Assembly: GCA_037447655.1 (NCBI GenBank)
Contig: JBBHKE010002870.1
Coordinates: forward strand, 254,077-318,076
Length of the DNA: 64,000 nt
Reading direction: 5' to 3'
Origin: Zygnema cylindricum
Lineage: Eukaryota > Streptophyta > Zygnematophyceae > Zygnematales > Zygnemataceae
Position numbers and translations under genes: made by a program. Positions 46,377 to 57,774 of the stretch are shown one piece after another. Under the pieces are notes generated by a model, which had not been told where the DNA came from, did no database searches, and saw only the letters and a list, made by a program, of their open reading frames with translations. Each line of letters begins with the position of its first letter. Within the stretch, counting starts at the first letter, position 1.

Positions 46377-47267
46377 TGTTGAAAAGAGGTAATTAATAGT
46401 TCACTTCCCTATTTTAGTTTTGTTTTAAAGAAAGAGAGTGAGGATCAAAGGCGCGCCATGGCTGCCGCCATATTTAGAAAGTGGCAGTTTTTGCAGTTAA
46501 GGTTCTTTTGGCTAAAATAATGCCTAGTACTAGAATAGAACCTATGACATCTAGATTCTTTGTAGCCTAACGCCTTAACCATTAAGGCGTTACGAAACGA
46601 TACACGTGACGGGTTTCATAAATATATAAACATTAACGAAACAGCTAATTAACAGCAGACTAACCAAAATGAGCAATTTCTGCATGTACGCGAATCTGAA
46701 CCGTGTAAAATATGTTTTGATCGGACGGCCGGCATTATAGCCGCCACGCGAAGTGAGCTTTTCGGCGGCATACGGATATAGCGTCACGCGGTGCCACGTG
46801 GCGCCACATAATTTGATACCGGAGAAGATGGGAGGAGGAACCATGGCTTCCGATATGACAGGTGTCACCTTGTAGACCTTGTCGTACAATAGTTGTACAA
46901 TAAATACATCGCCCATTGTACCTTCTTGTACTTTATAGTGTTCCTATTGGACTAGGGTTTAATAGTAGGTAGTCGTGAGTAGGCAGACCGAGACTTAGTA
47001 ATATTTAGGTACCTCTCTCTCTAAGAGAGCTTGTAACTATAAAGGTCATCTTTGACCAGCCATAACTTACTGCTCGGGTGAGCAAATTCAGTGATTCTTT
47101 TTGCGTTTGACTCAGGGGAGTCTTGTCCTCACAAGGGTGAGAGTGGTCAGAATATTTGTTTGCCTGGGTGGCGCTTATTCAGCGGGAAAGTAGAACGGGC
47201 AAATATTATCCTAGAGGCTTTACATAGGCTGCTCATTCTGTGGGTCAATGGAGACCAGAAAATTTCA
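46377..47267 (+). repeat. 3' LTR of element C
   Basis: It pairs with 41056-41946 at a constant offset of 5321 bp. Differences seen: GGTTCTTTTGG for GGTTATTTTGG, TTTGCCTGGG for TGTGCCTAGG, and two bases near the 3' end (CCAGAAAA for CCACAGAA). Confidence 0.95.
46514..46585 (-). promoter_or_regulatory. tRNA-like A/B-box module in 3' LTR of C, antisense
   Basis: Identical to the copy in the 5' LTR (A-box 46585-46571, B-box 46542-46532). Confidence 0.55.
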
Positions 47268-47272
47268 AACCC

Positions 47273-49416
47273 AAAAGGGGCATTTCTCCGAGTGGCGTTT
47301 CAAACCTGTCGGTTGTAAAAAGTTAAACACTATCTCGATATGTTGAAGATGCTTAAAGAAAATTACCAAAATTATTATGACATTGTCAATATATCACTTG
47401 ACACAATCTAATTCTAAAAGCGAATTAACCTTCGGATTTTGGGGATACATTTAAATCTTAATAGAGAGAAGCGTTAGGAAAATGAATCAGTGTTATCCCT
47501 TACACTCTTAAAAATCAATCTAAAATCTACCAACTTTTGTACTTATGTCTTTACTTTTTCCTCTTTTGTGTAGGTTAACAAGGCTTTTTTACCATGTTAT
47601 GGTGATTTTGTTTACCAATTCCATCATGAAGGGCGTTCCTTTTACAATCACATAACCTAGTTTGACTAACCAAATGTGTCCCTGTTTTTCGTAAGGAGCT
47701 GATTTACCCAATATTATTATTTTGCAATTAGTTTTCCACCAATCCCAAGTTTTTTTTATGTATATTATTACTATCTATGCCTCAAACGATCTATTTTCTT
47801 GCGCAAATCCTTTAATTGTCGCTATGTCAAATGGTTATTTTACCTATCTAAAAAATTTATTTTACAGCGAGATATTTACGTGGTTCTTTGATTATCATTC
47901 TCGTTGGCCGCATCATTATACTAGAAATTCATGTAACATTGGTGGAAATTTTGAATATTTGGATTTCACCCCCAAATAGGCGGCAAGGCGCCCGAGGCTA
48001 TAATTTTGAGCTTGCTTAGTTCGAGAAGGTGGATCATACAGAGAGAGAAGGTCGTATATTAAGGCTTTACAAAAAGACACATTAAATACCCATTCCATGG
48101 CACACAAATGGGCCATTATCGTGCACTAGATACATCTTCAAATTTTTGATGTTTAAGTACTGTTGGTGCACTATCCCATAACCCACTATCCCAAAACCTA
48201 TTCACGTTCTTCTATGTGAGGGATTTTCTTTCTTTTCACGGACATATCGAAAGTATCGCTCGCAACGCAACAACATACATATGGCTCGTAGGGTACAAGA
48301 GCATCATTGGAAACGCTTTTGTGGCCTTCTTGTAAAATCATATCGCCTTAAAAGAAGTTTATAATTTGTCATTACGCGTTTGGCGGTCCTTCTCGAATTC
48401 GAGACTTGGTCAACCGTGAGGTCCACTAACCGTTATCGCAACCGTGAGAACTGGTGAGCTGACTTAAGTTGTACAATAAGTGTAAAGTTGGTGAGCCTTT
48501 GTCAAACCCGGTTGCCAAGTTTCTCAATGTGGGAAAAAAGCCGAGTTATCCAATATAGATGGGTTCTAATATGAATAAAATTGAATCAACGATGGGAATG
48601 AGGATGATCGATGTCGTGCATGCATCAAATAGCGTGAAGATGCATGCAATATCATCAGCTATGCACCAATTAAACCTAAATTATCACAAGCCATTGTGAC
48701 TGGAATAAGACATAAAAGTGAAAATGGATAAATACAACAACAAGCAAGGTGGAAGAAAAAGAAAGGTGGACAACTTATCGGGTAATGGTTAGGTCAGACT
48801 AAGACGATCGATGGCCACTAGGCCCCATGCTCTATTCATATTCCTTGTAGGAGTTATCATATCGAAGACATTCTGAATTTATACTTAGAGAGAATAAATC
48901 AAAATAGAAACAATCGAGACAAAAAACAAAAACTGAAAATGACAATATGCAAAACACTTATGAGGATTGAGATAACCAAACTCAAAAGATGCGCATAAGC
49001 CAAATAGAAATAAATAAAAAATAACAAGAAATAAAAACAACAAATGATATTCCCAACATGCAACTTCCACACTAATTCAAGTTCAGCCACAGTCAGTAAA
49101 GAAGTTTGTGATATGAGCACGCGATCGAAATCCACTCAAACGGACGAAAAGAGTTGAAGGGAAACCGTGCAGGTCTTGGCCAAAACCGTATAGATTAATA
49201 TATAAGGCTTTACAAGAGAATGATAATGTAATAAAAACTACTGGCTTTACGCTAAGGCAGAAAATCACCTCTAAGCTGTCCGGACAATTTTACAAAGAAA
49301 GATGGCTGCAAAAAATCTTCAATACTAAAAATATAATTCCTGCACTTGAAAATTGTGTATAGGAAATCACCTAAAATCAACTAAGTACCAAGGCCTACGC
49401 CTAGCGAAAAGAAGCA
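47273..49416. other. Gene-free spacer
   Basis: Host or old-repeat DNA between C and F. The first bases continue the target site of C. No gene, exon with domain, or RNA gene is recognised. Confidence 0.5.
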
Positions 49417-50431
49417 TGTAATTCTATGGCCGCCATTGGCACACACAATCAACAGTATATTGAAAGCCCTCTAGGTTAAAATTTACTTTCCCACTTTGTA
49501 CAAGAATAATATTCATTCTGAACCCTAACAAATTTGTTTTTCCTCACCCATGTGAGGACTCAACTCCCTTGACTCAGACGCAAGAGATATCTCCAAATTT
49601 TCTCAAGTGAGCAGTTAATTATCTGAGGCCAAAGTTAGCCTTTTGTATACAAGCTTGTTGGGAGAGAGGCGACTGCCTCATATTTTCCTAAGTCCTAAAA
49701 CCCCTCTCTAAACCTCTATATATTGAAGTACTTATCCAATCTAAAGACTGTATGGTTCAAGAAGGTACACCAGCCGTGGTACCTTCTGTACGGTATGTGT
49801 ATGACGTGGCTTAGCTACAGACGTCTATCGTCCCTTAACATGTTTTGAAGTACTCCGTGAATTTCGCAAAGCAATGTAAGTTTGCCACGTGTCATCCGGT
49901 GACATTATGTCAAAAAACCACCAAAATGGCCATTCTGTGATGTCGGCCCTCATGCGAGCCGTCCGAAGTACCCCGACTTTTAATGTCGTCCGTTCAAACA
50001 AATGTCCGGTACATTTGTTTCGTGCATGCTATCGTACAATTGGTTCTATTTTATGCTACGTCTGTATAACTAGTTAGATGGTTTATGGTACACTAATATC
50101 TATAATTATTTATTTAACCCAATACTCCAACAATCTTCTACGACTTACCGGTTAGAGCGGACGGCTACGCCTCGCTCTGCCATTTAAAGGTTCGAGTCCT
50201 ACTGGACTCACCTTTTTGTGTAAGAGTGATTTCGTCACTCTTACTCTCCCCTATCTTCTTTTCCTCCCTTCCTTTAGCCATGGCTTCTTCTCTCTCTCTT
50301 AAGTCTTCAGTGACTACAACAAGTGTGAGAACTTGAGAGAGAGGTTAGGAGTCAGGCTGACTAATTATCTATTATTTTTTCTTTTCTATTTGAAGACCTA
50401 AAAAATACCTAAGAAATCTTTTATTTCTACA
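49417..50431 (-). repeat. 3' LTR of element F
   Basis: It starts TGTAATTCTATGGCCGCC and ends TTATTTCTACA. The left flank is AAGCA, with no partner found, as expected for a truncated element. On the minus strand its end encodes MAAIELQ, the family start peptide. A CACGTG core lies at 49886-49891 and a tRNA-like module at 50145-50217. Confidence 0.85.
50145..50217 (+). promoter_or_regulatory. tRNA-like A/B-box module in LTR of F, antisense
   Basis: TTACCGGTTAGAGCGG (50145-50160) resembles a tRNA D-arm/A box. GGTTCGAGTCC (50189-50199) matches the B-box consensus GGTTCGANNCC perfectly. TTTTT follows at 50213-50217. The 44-bp spacing is tRNA-like, but acceptor-stem pairing is absent. Confidence 0.62.
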
Positions 50432-50437
50432 CTCCCC

Positions 50438-53400
50438 TTATTTTCTAGTCTGTTTTAAGTTCAGTCTACGTCTATCTCTACAGAAGTTTAATTTAGGAGA
50501 GGGAACAGGCTTTGTCATCATGTTAGCTACCATCTCGCTATCTGGTTTATATTCCAAACTAATCACTTTGTTCTTTACTTTTTCCCTCACAAAGCTTAAT
50601 ATTATATAGATATGTTTTGCTTTAAAGTGATGTTTTCGATTTTTTGCAATAGCTATTGCAGCCTGATTATCGCAAAATATTTTCTGTGTCCCACCCTTGA
50701 TGAAACCAAGTTTTTGCAACATTGACTTAACCCACATTAGCTCTTTCACCACTGAACAAGAGGCCATATACTCAGCCTCCATGGTGGAGTGAGCAATACC
50801 CTTTTGTTGCTTACTACTCCAACAGCAATCACCATTTCCAACATACAATACATATCCAGAAGTGCATCTCCTCATCGTAGCATCCCCATAACTAGCATCA
50901 CTCCATGTAGTGATATTAGTATTGTCCCCACCCAAATAGAGCCACAAATCCCGAGTTCCCACCACATATCTCATGACTCTCTTTGCTGCTTCCCAATATA
51001 TTTTTCTAGGATCATTAAGATTCCTATTCAGAATTCCAACTGCTGTTGCAATATCAGGCCTAGTGCAGTTCATAAAGTATATCAGACTGCCTACAACCTG
51101 TCTATATGGAATACCTCTCATGAATGCTTCCTCTTCTTCACTTATTTGATTGTCTAAGATCAGAATCCCTTCCTCCAAGCTTTCTTCACTCACTTTTTCA
51201 ATTCCATTGGAGTAGAGCAACTGTTGGCTTTCTCCATTTTGATTTTTTTTAACATATTTCCTATTGCCTCTTTTTGTGTTAATCTGGTGATTCTTTTCCC
51301 CCTATCCCTTTCCATTTGAATTCCTAAGATATATTTAGCCTTTCCTAAGTTGTTCATATCAAATCTCCCCTTTAAGTCTTTCTTTAGCTTACTTATCTTT
51401 TCCAATGACCGACTAATAACAAGTAAATCATCAACTTACACTGCAATAAAGATAACACCTTCCTCATCTTTAAACAAGTAAATTTAGTGATTTGAAGTAA
51501 TCCTTATATATCCAAGTCCGGTCATGCTTCATGAAGTTTTCTTCTTCAAGTTCCCTATTAAGGAAAGCTGTATTTATGTCCATTTGATGAACCTCCATGT
51601 CTTCCGCTGCCGCCTAGCTTAGGAGAATTTGGACTGATGGGAATCTGACTACAAGAGCAAAGGTTTCCTCATAATCAATCCCCTCTTTCTGTGTATACCT
51701 TTTAGCCACTAGCCGAGCCTTCTATCTTTCAATAGTATTGTTTGTATTCAGTTTAAGTTTGAAAACCCACTTACATCCTATCAATTTTTTGTCTGGTGGG
51801 TAGTCCACCAGCTCCCATGTGTTTGCCTCCATGATGGAAGCCATCTCCTCATTAATAGCAATGATCCATCGTTTAATCTCTGAACTGTTCACTGCCTCCA
51901 GATATGTTTGTGGCTCAATTGGGTGTGACAGTTTAGTAACCTTGTTATTCAATTGTCTTTCTTGAATTCCTTTGCTGCTCCTTTGTCCTCCCTCGAATTC
52001 TGAAGCTGATATTGATGGCATTCTCAGATTTCTTCTTTCATTTTCTTCATCTTCCATTTTAGTTGAATTCATATGTCTTTCATCTTCCTCTGCTTTCATT
52101 ATATCTCTGTCGAGCTAAATCACATCATTTGAAAACTGGTTATCTTCCCTTTGAATTTCATTAACAATCAATTCCTCTACTAGAACATTTTCTGTGGAAG
52201 CACTTTCTATGATATGAACTTCCTCATTTTTGAATCTGACTCTCACAGTTTTTGTATAATAATTAGATTTATGGATTTCCCTTCATCCATTACCGCTTAC
52301 TGTTTTGCCAAAACTGCATCCTTTCTCTCAAGGTCATACACTCTATATCCTTTTGTGTCATCATCATACCCCAATAGAGATCCTGGTTTTCCTCTCGATT
52401 ATAATTTCCATTTTGACTTATCATTATCTAAGGTGTAAACCTGACTACCGAAGACCTTCAGATGAGTTAAAACTGGTTTTGTGCCTGTCCATCTTTCATA
52501 AGGTGTTGTGTCTTTTCCAGCTTATGTTAGTACTTTATTTCTGAGCAATTGGCACAGTTCATGGCCTCTGCCCAAAATCATATTCCTATCTTTTTATCAT
52601 TTAGCATACACCTTGCACTCTCCTCTAAAGTTTTGTTTAGTCTTTCTACTACCCCATTTTGTTTAGGATTATAAGGAATAGTTTTATGGTGTTGAATCTC
52701 CCCCCCTTTTAAATATTCTTCAAAGTGATTTGTAGTATATTCCCCTCCGTTATCACTTCTTATTCTCTTGATAGGTGTACCATGTAACTTTTCACTCCAA
52801 GCTTTATATTCTATGAAACATCTGGCTGCCTCTGATTTATGTGTGATAAACTAAAATTTAGAATACGTAGACTAATCATTTGTCACATTCATCATATACC
52901 TCTTTCCTCTAGGTGAGAGATGTGGCCGGTCCCCAGAATATTAGTGTGCACTAGATCTATTATTTTAAGTCCTCTATCGGTGGCAGTTTTTGGAAACGGT
53001 AATTTATGTATTTTCCCTTGAGCACATCCAATGCAATCTCCTAATATTTCATCCTTTCCAAAAAGCATTCCTTCTATCACTCCCTTTTCTTTTATTTACT
53101 TTAATCTTTCTGCATGCACATGTCCAAGCCTTTTGTGCCTCATCATCATATCATTTACACAGGAATACAAGGGTCCTTTCTTTCCATTACTCAAAACCAA
53201 TCTGAACATTATTGACTTGCTTTCACAACTATGAAATAAGTGCTACCCTCAAAGCTAGCTGTGAAAACACCCTTTTAGTCTTGGTTTCAAACCCTTTATC
53301 ATCTAACACAGAGGTGGATATGATGTTTTTGTTCAGCTGAGGTATATAGAGAACATCTGTTAGGGTTACCATGTATACTCTTCCTTCTATCTGGACTTTC

Positions 53401-53926
53401 ATATCAACTGACACTACTAGGGTAGTAGTTACAACCGTACCATCTCCATATTCTTTCTCAACTGAAGGAATCTTCCTAAGACTCACAAACAAACTCTTCT
53501 CTCTAAACATGTGCATAGATGCCCTTGAATCAATAATCTAACCTTCCTCAAGTTTTCTCATACCTCCGAAGGCACACTTTTGCTTTCTTGGAATTTCAGA
53601 CTCGGTCTCTTTCTTCTTTAACGATTAGTTCAAATGAAGGTCCTCGATTTCCTCATTCAGATCCTCTATATCGTCCTCTTATACTTATGTAGCCACAAAT
53701 ACCTTTTTCTTTCCACCTGAGTCTGGTTTTTCCGACCCCTCTTTGTTTCTCAGATCTGCTAGCCGGTTGCAATCAGCCATATAGTGTCAGGCTTTTTGCA
53801 AAAATGACATAATCTTTTTGGAGCACCCCTTTCAAGCCCTTCTCCTTGATTGCCTCGATTTCCTCCTCCAAATTTCTTGTACGGTTTCTTGGAGTCTCGA
53901 TTCACCCAGTCTGTTCCGGCAACCAT
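50438..53926 (-). pseudogene. gag-pol: Element F gag-pol remnant
   Basis: In coding order: a Gag piece (53926-53759: AGTDWVNRDSKKPYKKFGGG, knuckle CHFCKKP then a 2-base loss), protease with DSRAS for DSGAS and a stop before it (near 53540), LTDVLYIPQLNKNIISTSVL (53516-53229), the pre-integrase CIGCAQGKIHKLPFPK (53080-52892), poorly preserved integrase (52890-52300), the RT start WELVDYPPDKKLIGCKWVFK (52099-51722), an RT piece with GKAKYILGIQMERD (51405-51190), and RT/RNase H (51220-50438: RPDIATAVGILNRNL, SDASYGD, STMEAEYMAS, CDNQAAIAIA). The RNase H frame of 260 codons is the longest survivor. Confidence 0.9.
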
Positions 53927-54895
53927 TGTAATTCTGTGACCTTCATTGGTGCACAGAATGTCTAGTTTATGTGAAGCCTCTAGGATAGTATATGCACTTT
54001 TGACTTTGACAATGAATAAGTCCCACCCTGGGACGCAAAATCTCTGACCAACTATACCCCTGTGTAGCCTGGACTCCCCTGAGTCCGCAGCAAAAGAATC
54101 ACTGAATTTGCTCACCTGAGCATTAAGTTATGGCTGACCAAAGTTGGTCTATAAATACAAGTGCACTCTGGGAGAGAGGCTGGAAAACTAAAAATATTCT
54201 AAGTCCTAAGCTACCTCTCTAAGCCTACTACTAAGGTACTTCGACCAATCATAAGACTGTAAAGTACAAGAAGGTACAGGTACCGCTGTACTTCTTGTAC
54301 GGCCATAGTACGGCATGGCCGTTCCGCTGACGCGTGTCAGTTCCGGAGCCGTAGTTGCTCCTCCCGTGATATCCGCTACCCAACCATATGTTGCCACGTG
54401 TCATCCACCGACATCTGGTCCGCAAACCGTCAAACGGCTATTCCGGCATTCCGGCTCCACTGTGAGCCGTTCGATCAGATCTAAACATTTGATTTCGTCC
54501 GTCGAAAATTAAATGTTAATTCGTATATTTGTGCGGTCCCGATTTCGTGCGGACCGGTATGTTTCCATGCATAAATCGTCCCGTAATTAGTTAAATGAAA
54601 TGTCCGGCGCGGTATGGCATTAAATAAGTATCGCGCCATATTCATTTATCGATATCTTCAAGACTTACTGGATAAGGCGCTCGGCTATTCTGTACGGTTA
54701 ACATCCAGAGGTCACTGGATCAAGTCCTTCAAGTGGCACTTATATTTTGCAGAAAAAACTGTACCGGAAGATCTGCCTGTCTCCTTTAGTTGCAGCAGGC
54801 AGCCATGGCTGTCTACAGGTTCTCAGTGACTGCGACAAGTATGAGGGCTGCAGTAAGTCCACAAGAAAGACTACAAAATACCTCTCTTTTCAACA
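53927..54895 (-). repeat. 3' LTR of element D
   Basis: It starts TGTAATTCTGTGACC and ends CTCTTTTCAACA. It contains CACGTG (54395-54400), a tRNA-like module (54665-54748) and GCCATGGCTGTC near 54801. It pairs with 59285-60255. Confidence 0.92.
54665..54748 (+). promoter_or_regulatory. tRNA-like A/B-box module in 3' LTR of D, antisense
   Basis: TTACTGGATAAGGCG (54665-54679) is close to the D-arm of tRNA-Arg (CTAATGGATAAGGCG). B-box-like GGATCAAGTCC is at 54717-54727, with TTTT at 54745-54748. Confidence 0.58.
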
Positions 54896-55721
54896 CTCCT
54901 CTTATTTTCAAGTCTATCTTTTGCTTCAGTCCACACTTCTCCCTACAAAATATCAATTTAGGAGAAGGGACCGGTTTAGTCATCATATCTGCTACCATCT
55001 CACCATCTGGTCTATATTCCAAACTAATAATTTTATTCTCAACTTTCTCCCTAACAAAGCTCAAACGAATATCCATGTGTTTTGCTTTAAAATGATGTTT
55101 AGGGTTCGCCGCAATTGCAATCGCAGCTTGATTGTCACAAAATATCTTTTGTACTCCATTCTTCGTGTATCCCAATTCTTGAAGCAAAGACTTCACCCAC
55201 ATTAACTCTTTCACAGCTGAACAAGAGGCCATATACTCAGCCTCCATGGTGGACTGAGCAATGACCTTTTGTTGCTTACTGCTCCAACAGAAAGCTCCAT
55301 TCCCAACATACAACACATACCCAGAAGTACACCTCCTCATTGGAGCATCCCTATAACTAGCATCACTCCAAGTTGTGATGTCAGTATTATCCCCTCCCAG
55401 ATGCAACCACAAATCTCTAGTTCCTACCAAATACCGCATGACCCTTTTGGTCGCTTCCCAATATTTTTTCCTAGGATCATCCAGACTCCTATTTAATACT
55501 CCCACAGCTGCAGCTATATCAGGACGAGTATAGTTCATAAAGTAGATCAAACTATCGACAACCTGTCTGTACGGAATAGTTTGCATGAACTTGCTCTCCT
55601 CAGGTCGTAGCTCATCATCCAAAATCAAGACTCCCTCTTCTGAGCTCCTCTCATTTCCCTTCTTTAAGTCTATTGGAGTTGTACAGCTCTTTGCTTTTTC
55701 CATTTGAAATTTTTCAAGCAT
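54813..55721 (-). pseudogene. Element D RT end and RNase H
   Basis: It continues in a third frame after a second single-base loss near 55725. Motifs: RPDIAAAVGVLNRSL, SDASYRDAPMRRCTSGYVL, STMEAEYMASC, FCDNQAAIAIAANPKHHFKA and HMDIRLSFVREKV. It reads into the LTR at the end, so the natural stop has been lost or shifted. Confidence 0.88.
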
Positions 55722-55752
55722 ATTCCAATTGCTTCCTTTTGAGTTAGTCTAA

Positions 55753-56745
55753 TTATCTTCTTTTCTCTATCCCTCTCCATTTGAGTTCCCAATATGTACT
55801 TTGCCTCCTCAAATCTTTCATTTCAAATCTACTCTTTAGATCCTTTTTCAATTTATTAATTTTCACCATTGATTTACTTAACACAAGCAGATCATCAACA
55901 TATATGGCAATGAAAATTATACCTTCCTCATCCTCAAATAAATAGATCGAATGATCCGAACTTATCCGGATATATCCCGAATTCGTCAAGAACTCATCCA
56001 GTTTTTTGTTCCACTGGCGAGGAGCTTGCTTAAGTCCATAAAGGGACTTTATCAATCTACACACCTTGCTTTCTTCTCCTTTCTCCACAAATCCTTCCGG
56101 TTGTCTCATGAAAATCTCTTCTTCCAATTCTCCGTGTAAGAAAGCAGTTTTGATGTCCATCTGGTGCACTTCCATGTCTTCCGCTGCCGCGAGACTAAGT
56201 AAAATCCGGACGGAGGGGAATCTAACAACCGGAGCAAAGGTCTCCTCATAATCGATTCCCTCCTTCCGTGTGAACCCTTTTGCCACTAATCTGGCCTTGA
56301 ATCGCTCGATAGTTTTATCTGGATTGAGCTTTAACTTAAATACCCACTCGCATCCTATTGGCTTTCTATCCGGAGGACAATCCACCAACTCCCAAGTGTT
56401 TGCTTCCATAATGGAAGCCATCTCATCATTAATAGCTGTCACCCATCTACTACTTTCCGGACTATTAACCGCATCCGAGTAAGTCTGAGGTTCACTCAAA
56501 TGTGACAGCTTAGTTACCTTGTTGTTCACTTGTCTCTCTTGAAGTCTCTTGTTGCTTCTCTTTCCTCCTTCAAACTCCGATGCTGGAATGGAGGGTAATC
56601 TTGGGTTTCTCCGAACAACTTCGCCTTCTCCCCTATCCGTGGAGTCCATCTCCGGACGTTCATCGTCCATTTCCAGTCTTTCTTCGTTTTCTTCCTCGGT
56701 TTGAACAGGATGTTGTGACTCCAAGAGAGGATCACTCTTGGTCAC
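55753..56745 (-). pseudogene. pol: Element D reverse transcriptase (330 codons, frameshifted)
   Basis: It contains GCEWVFKLKLNPDKTIERFK, 'YEETFAPVVRFPSVRILLSL', HQMDIKTAFLHGELEEEIFM, KSLYGLKQAPRQWNKKL and the catalytic YVDDLLV. One base is missing near 55806, so the motif DLGEAKYILG becomes DLRRQSTYWE and the frame ends at 55753. Confidence 0.9.
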
Positions 56746-56784
56746 TTTTTCTTCTTTCTCTGAAAAATCAGGCAGAACCGGAGT

Positions 56785-57744
56785 TCAGTTAGTAGAATCT
56801 GAATCTAACTCACTTTCGGATTCAATTCTAATTCTGACCGGTTTAGAATACTTAAAGGGATATATGGATTTTCCTTCATCCATAACTACCAAGTGTTTCA
56901 CTAGAATTATATCTTCTCTTCCGAGATCATAAACTCTATACATTTTTACGTTCTCATCATACCCAAGTAAGTATCCCGACTTTCCTTTAGCATCTAACTT
57001 CCAATCAGATTTTTCTGTGTTTAAACTAAACACTTGACTTCCAAACACCTTTAAGTGTGATATGTTAGGTTTTCTCCCGGTCCATCTTTCATAGGGTGTT
57101 TGACCTTTTACAGCTGAGGTAAGGACTCTATTTTTGAGATAGTTAGCACAATTCATGGCTTTTGTCCAAAAGCTTTTCCTTATCTTTTTATCTGTCAACA
57201 TGCTACGGGCACTATCACTTAATGTCCGATTTAGTCTCTCGGCTACACCATTTTGTTCTAGATTCTTTGGGACAGTCTTTTGGTGTTGAACCCCTTCCTC
57301 TTTCAAGTAATCCTCAAATTCATTAGAAGTGAATCCCCCCCCATTATCACTTCTCACTCTCTTTATAGGTGTCTCATGAAGCGTTTCACTCCATGATTTA
57401 TATTCTTTAAGGTAAGCTGAAGCCTCAGATTTTTTTTTCAAGAAATATACTCTTGAGTATCTCGACCAATCATCAGTGATAGTAAGCATAAATCTCTTCC
57501 CTCCAACTGATGGCACTTTAGCCGGTCCCCATATGTCAGTGTGAACCAAATCTAAAACCTTTTCACCCTTATATGTTGCGGCTTTTGGAAAAGGCAATCT
57601 GTGGGCCTTTCCTTGAGCACACTCACTACAATCATCCAAAGTCTCATTTTCTCCAAAATGTATGCCCTCAACTACACCCGTTTTCTTCATTTCCTTCAAT
57701 CTATCTAGATGCACATGTCCCAATCTTTTATGCCACATCATCAA
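56785..57744 (-). pseudogene. Element D integrase (319 codons)
   Basis: In the same frame as the preceding segment. Zinc region: WHKRLGHVHLDRL, CSECAQGKAHRL. Core: LVHTDIWGPAKV, TDDWSRYSRVYFL, VRSDNGGGFTSNEF and LEQNGVAERLNRTL, giving D, D and E with the normal spacing. The C-terminal GKSGYLLGYDE...YRVYDL block is intact. It ends at TAA 56785-56787 inside the acidic linker; the frame resumes directly. Confidence 0.9.
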
Positions 57745-57774
57745 ATCACTTACACCCGCATAGTAAACTCCCGT

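Larger units (their letters stand above)
41056..47267 (+). mobile_element. Copia LTR retrotransposon C (plus strand), young and nearly complete
   Basis: The element is 6212 bp. Identical-length 891-bp LTRs (41056-41946 and 46377-47267) differ by eye at about five bases. A perfect target duplication AACCC (41051-41055, 47268-47272) and a purine tract AAGGGGAG (46369-46376) are present. The internal part is one reading frame from 41927 to 46363, interrupted only by TGA (41987-41989) and TAG (43199-43201). It inserted recently. The two stops probably make this copy non-autonomous. Confidence 0.96.
49417..53926 (-). mobile_element. Copia element F (minus strand), 5'-truncated by D
   Basis: A 3' LTR (49417-50431), the purine tract AAATAAGGGGAG (50432-50443) and all coding domains from RNase H back to the gag zinc-knuckle region are present. 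The 5' LTR and Gag N-terminus are missing, because the element stops abruptly where D's LTR starts at 53927. Many stops and frame changes are present. It is related to D and C but clearly older. Confidence 0.9.

Noticed and set aside
50145-50217. Genuine tRNA gene
   Set aside because: A and B boxes are good but acceptor and T stems do not pair properly, and the stretch lies within an LTR with relatives in five other LTR types.
54206-54397. 63-codon minus-strand frame, repeated at 59565-59756
   Set aside because: LTR sequence of element D; in the sense orientation but in U3, with no domain. Not a gene.
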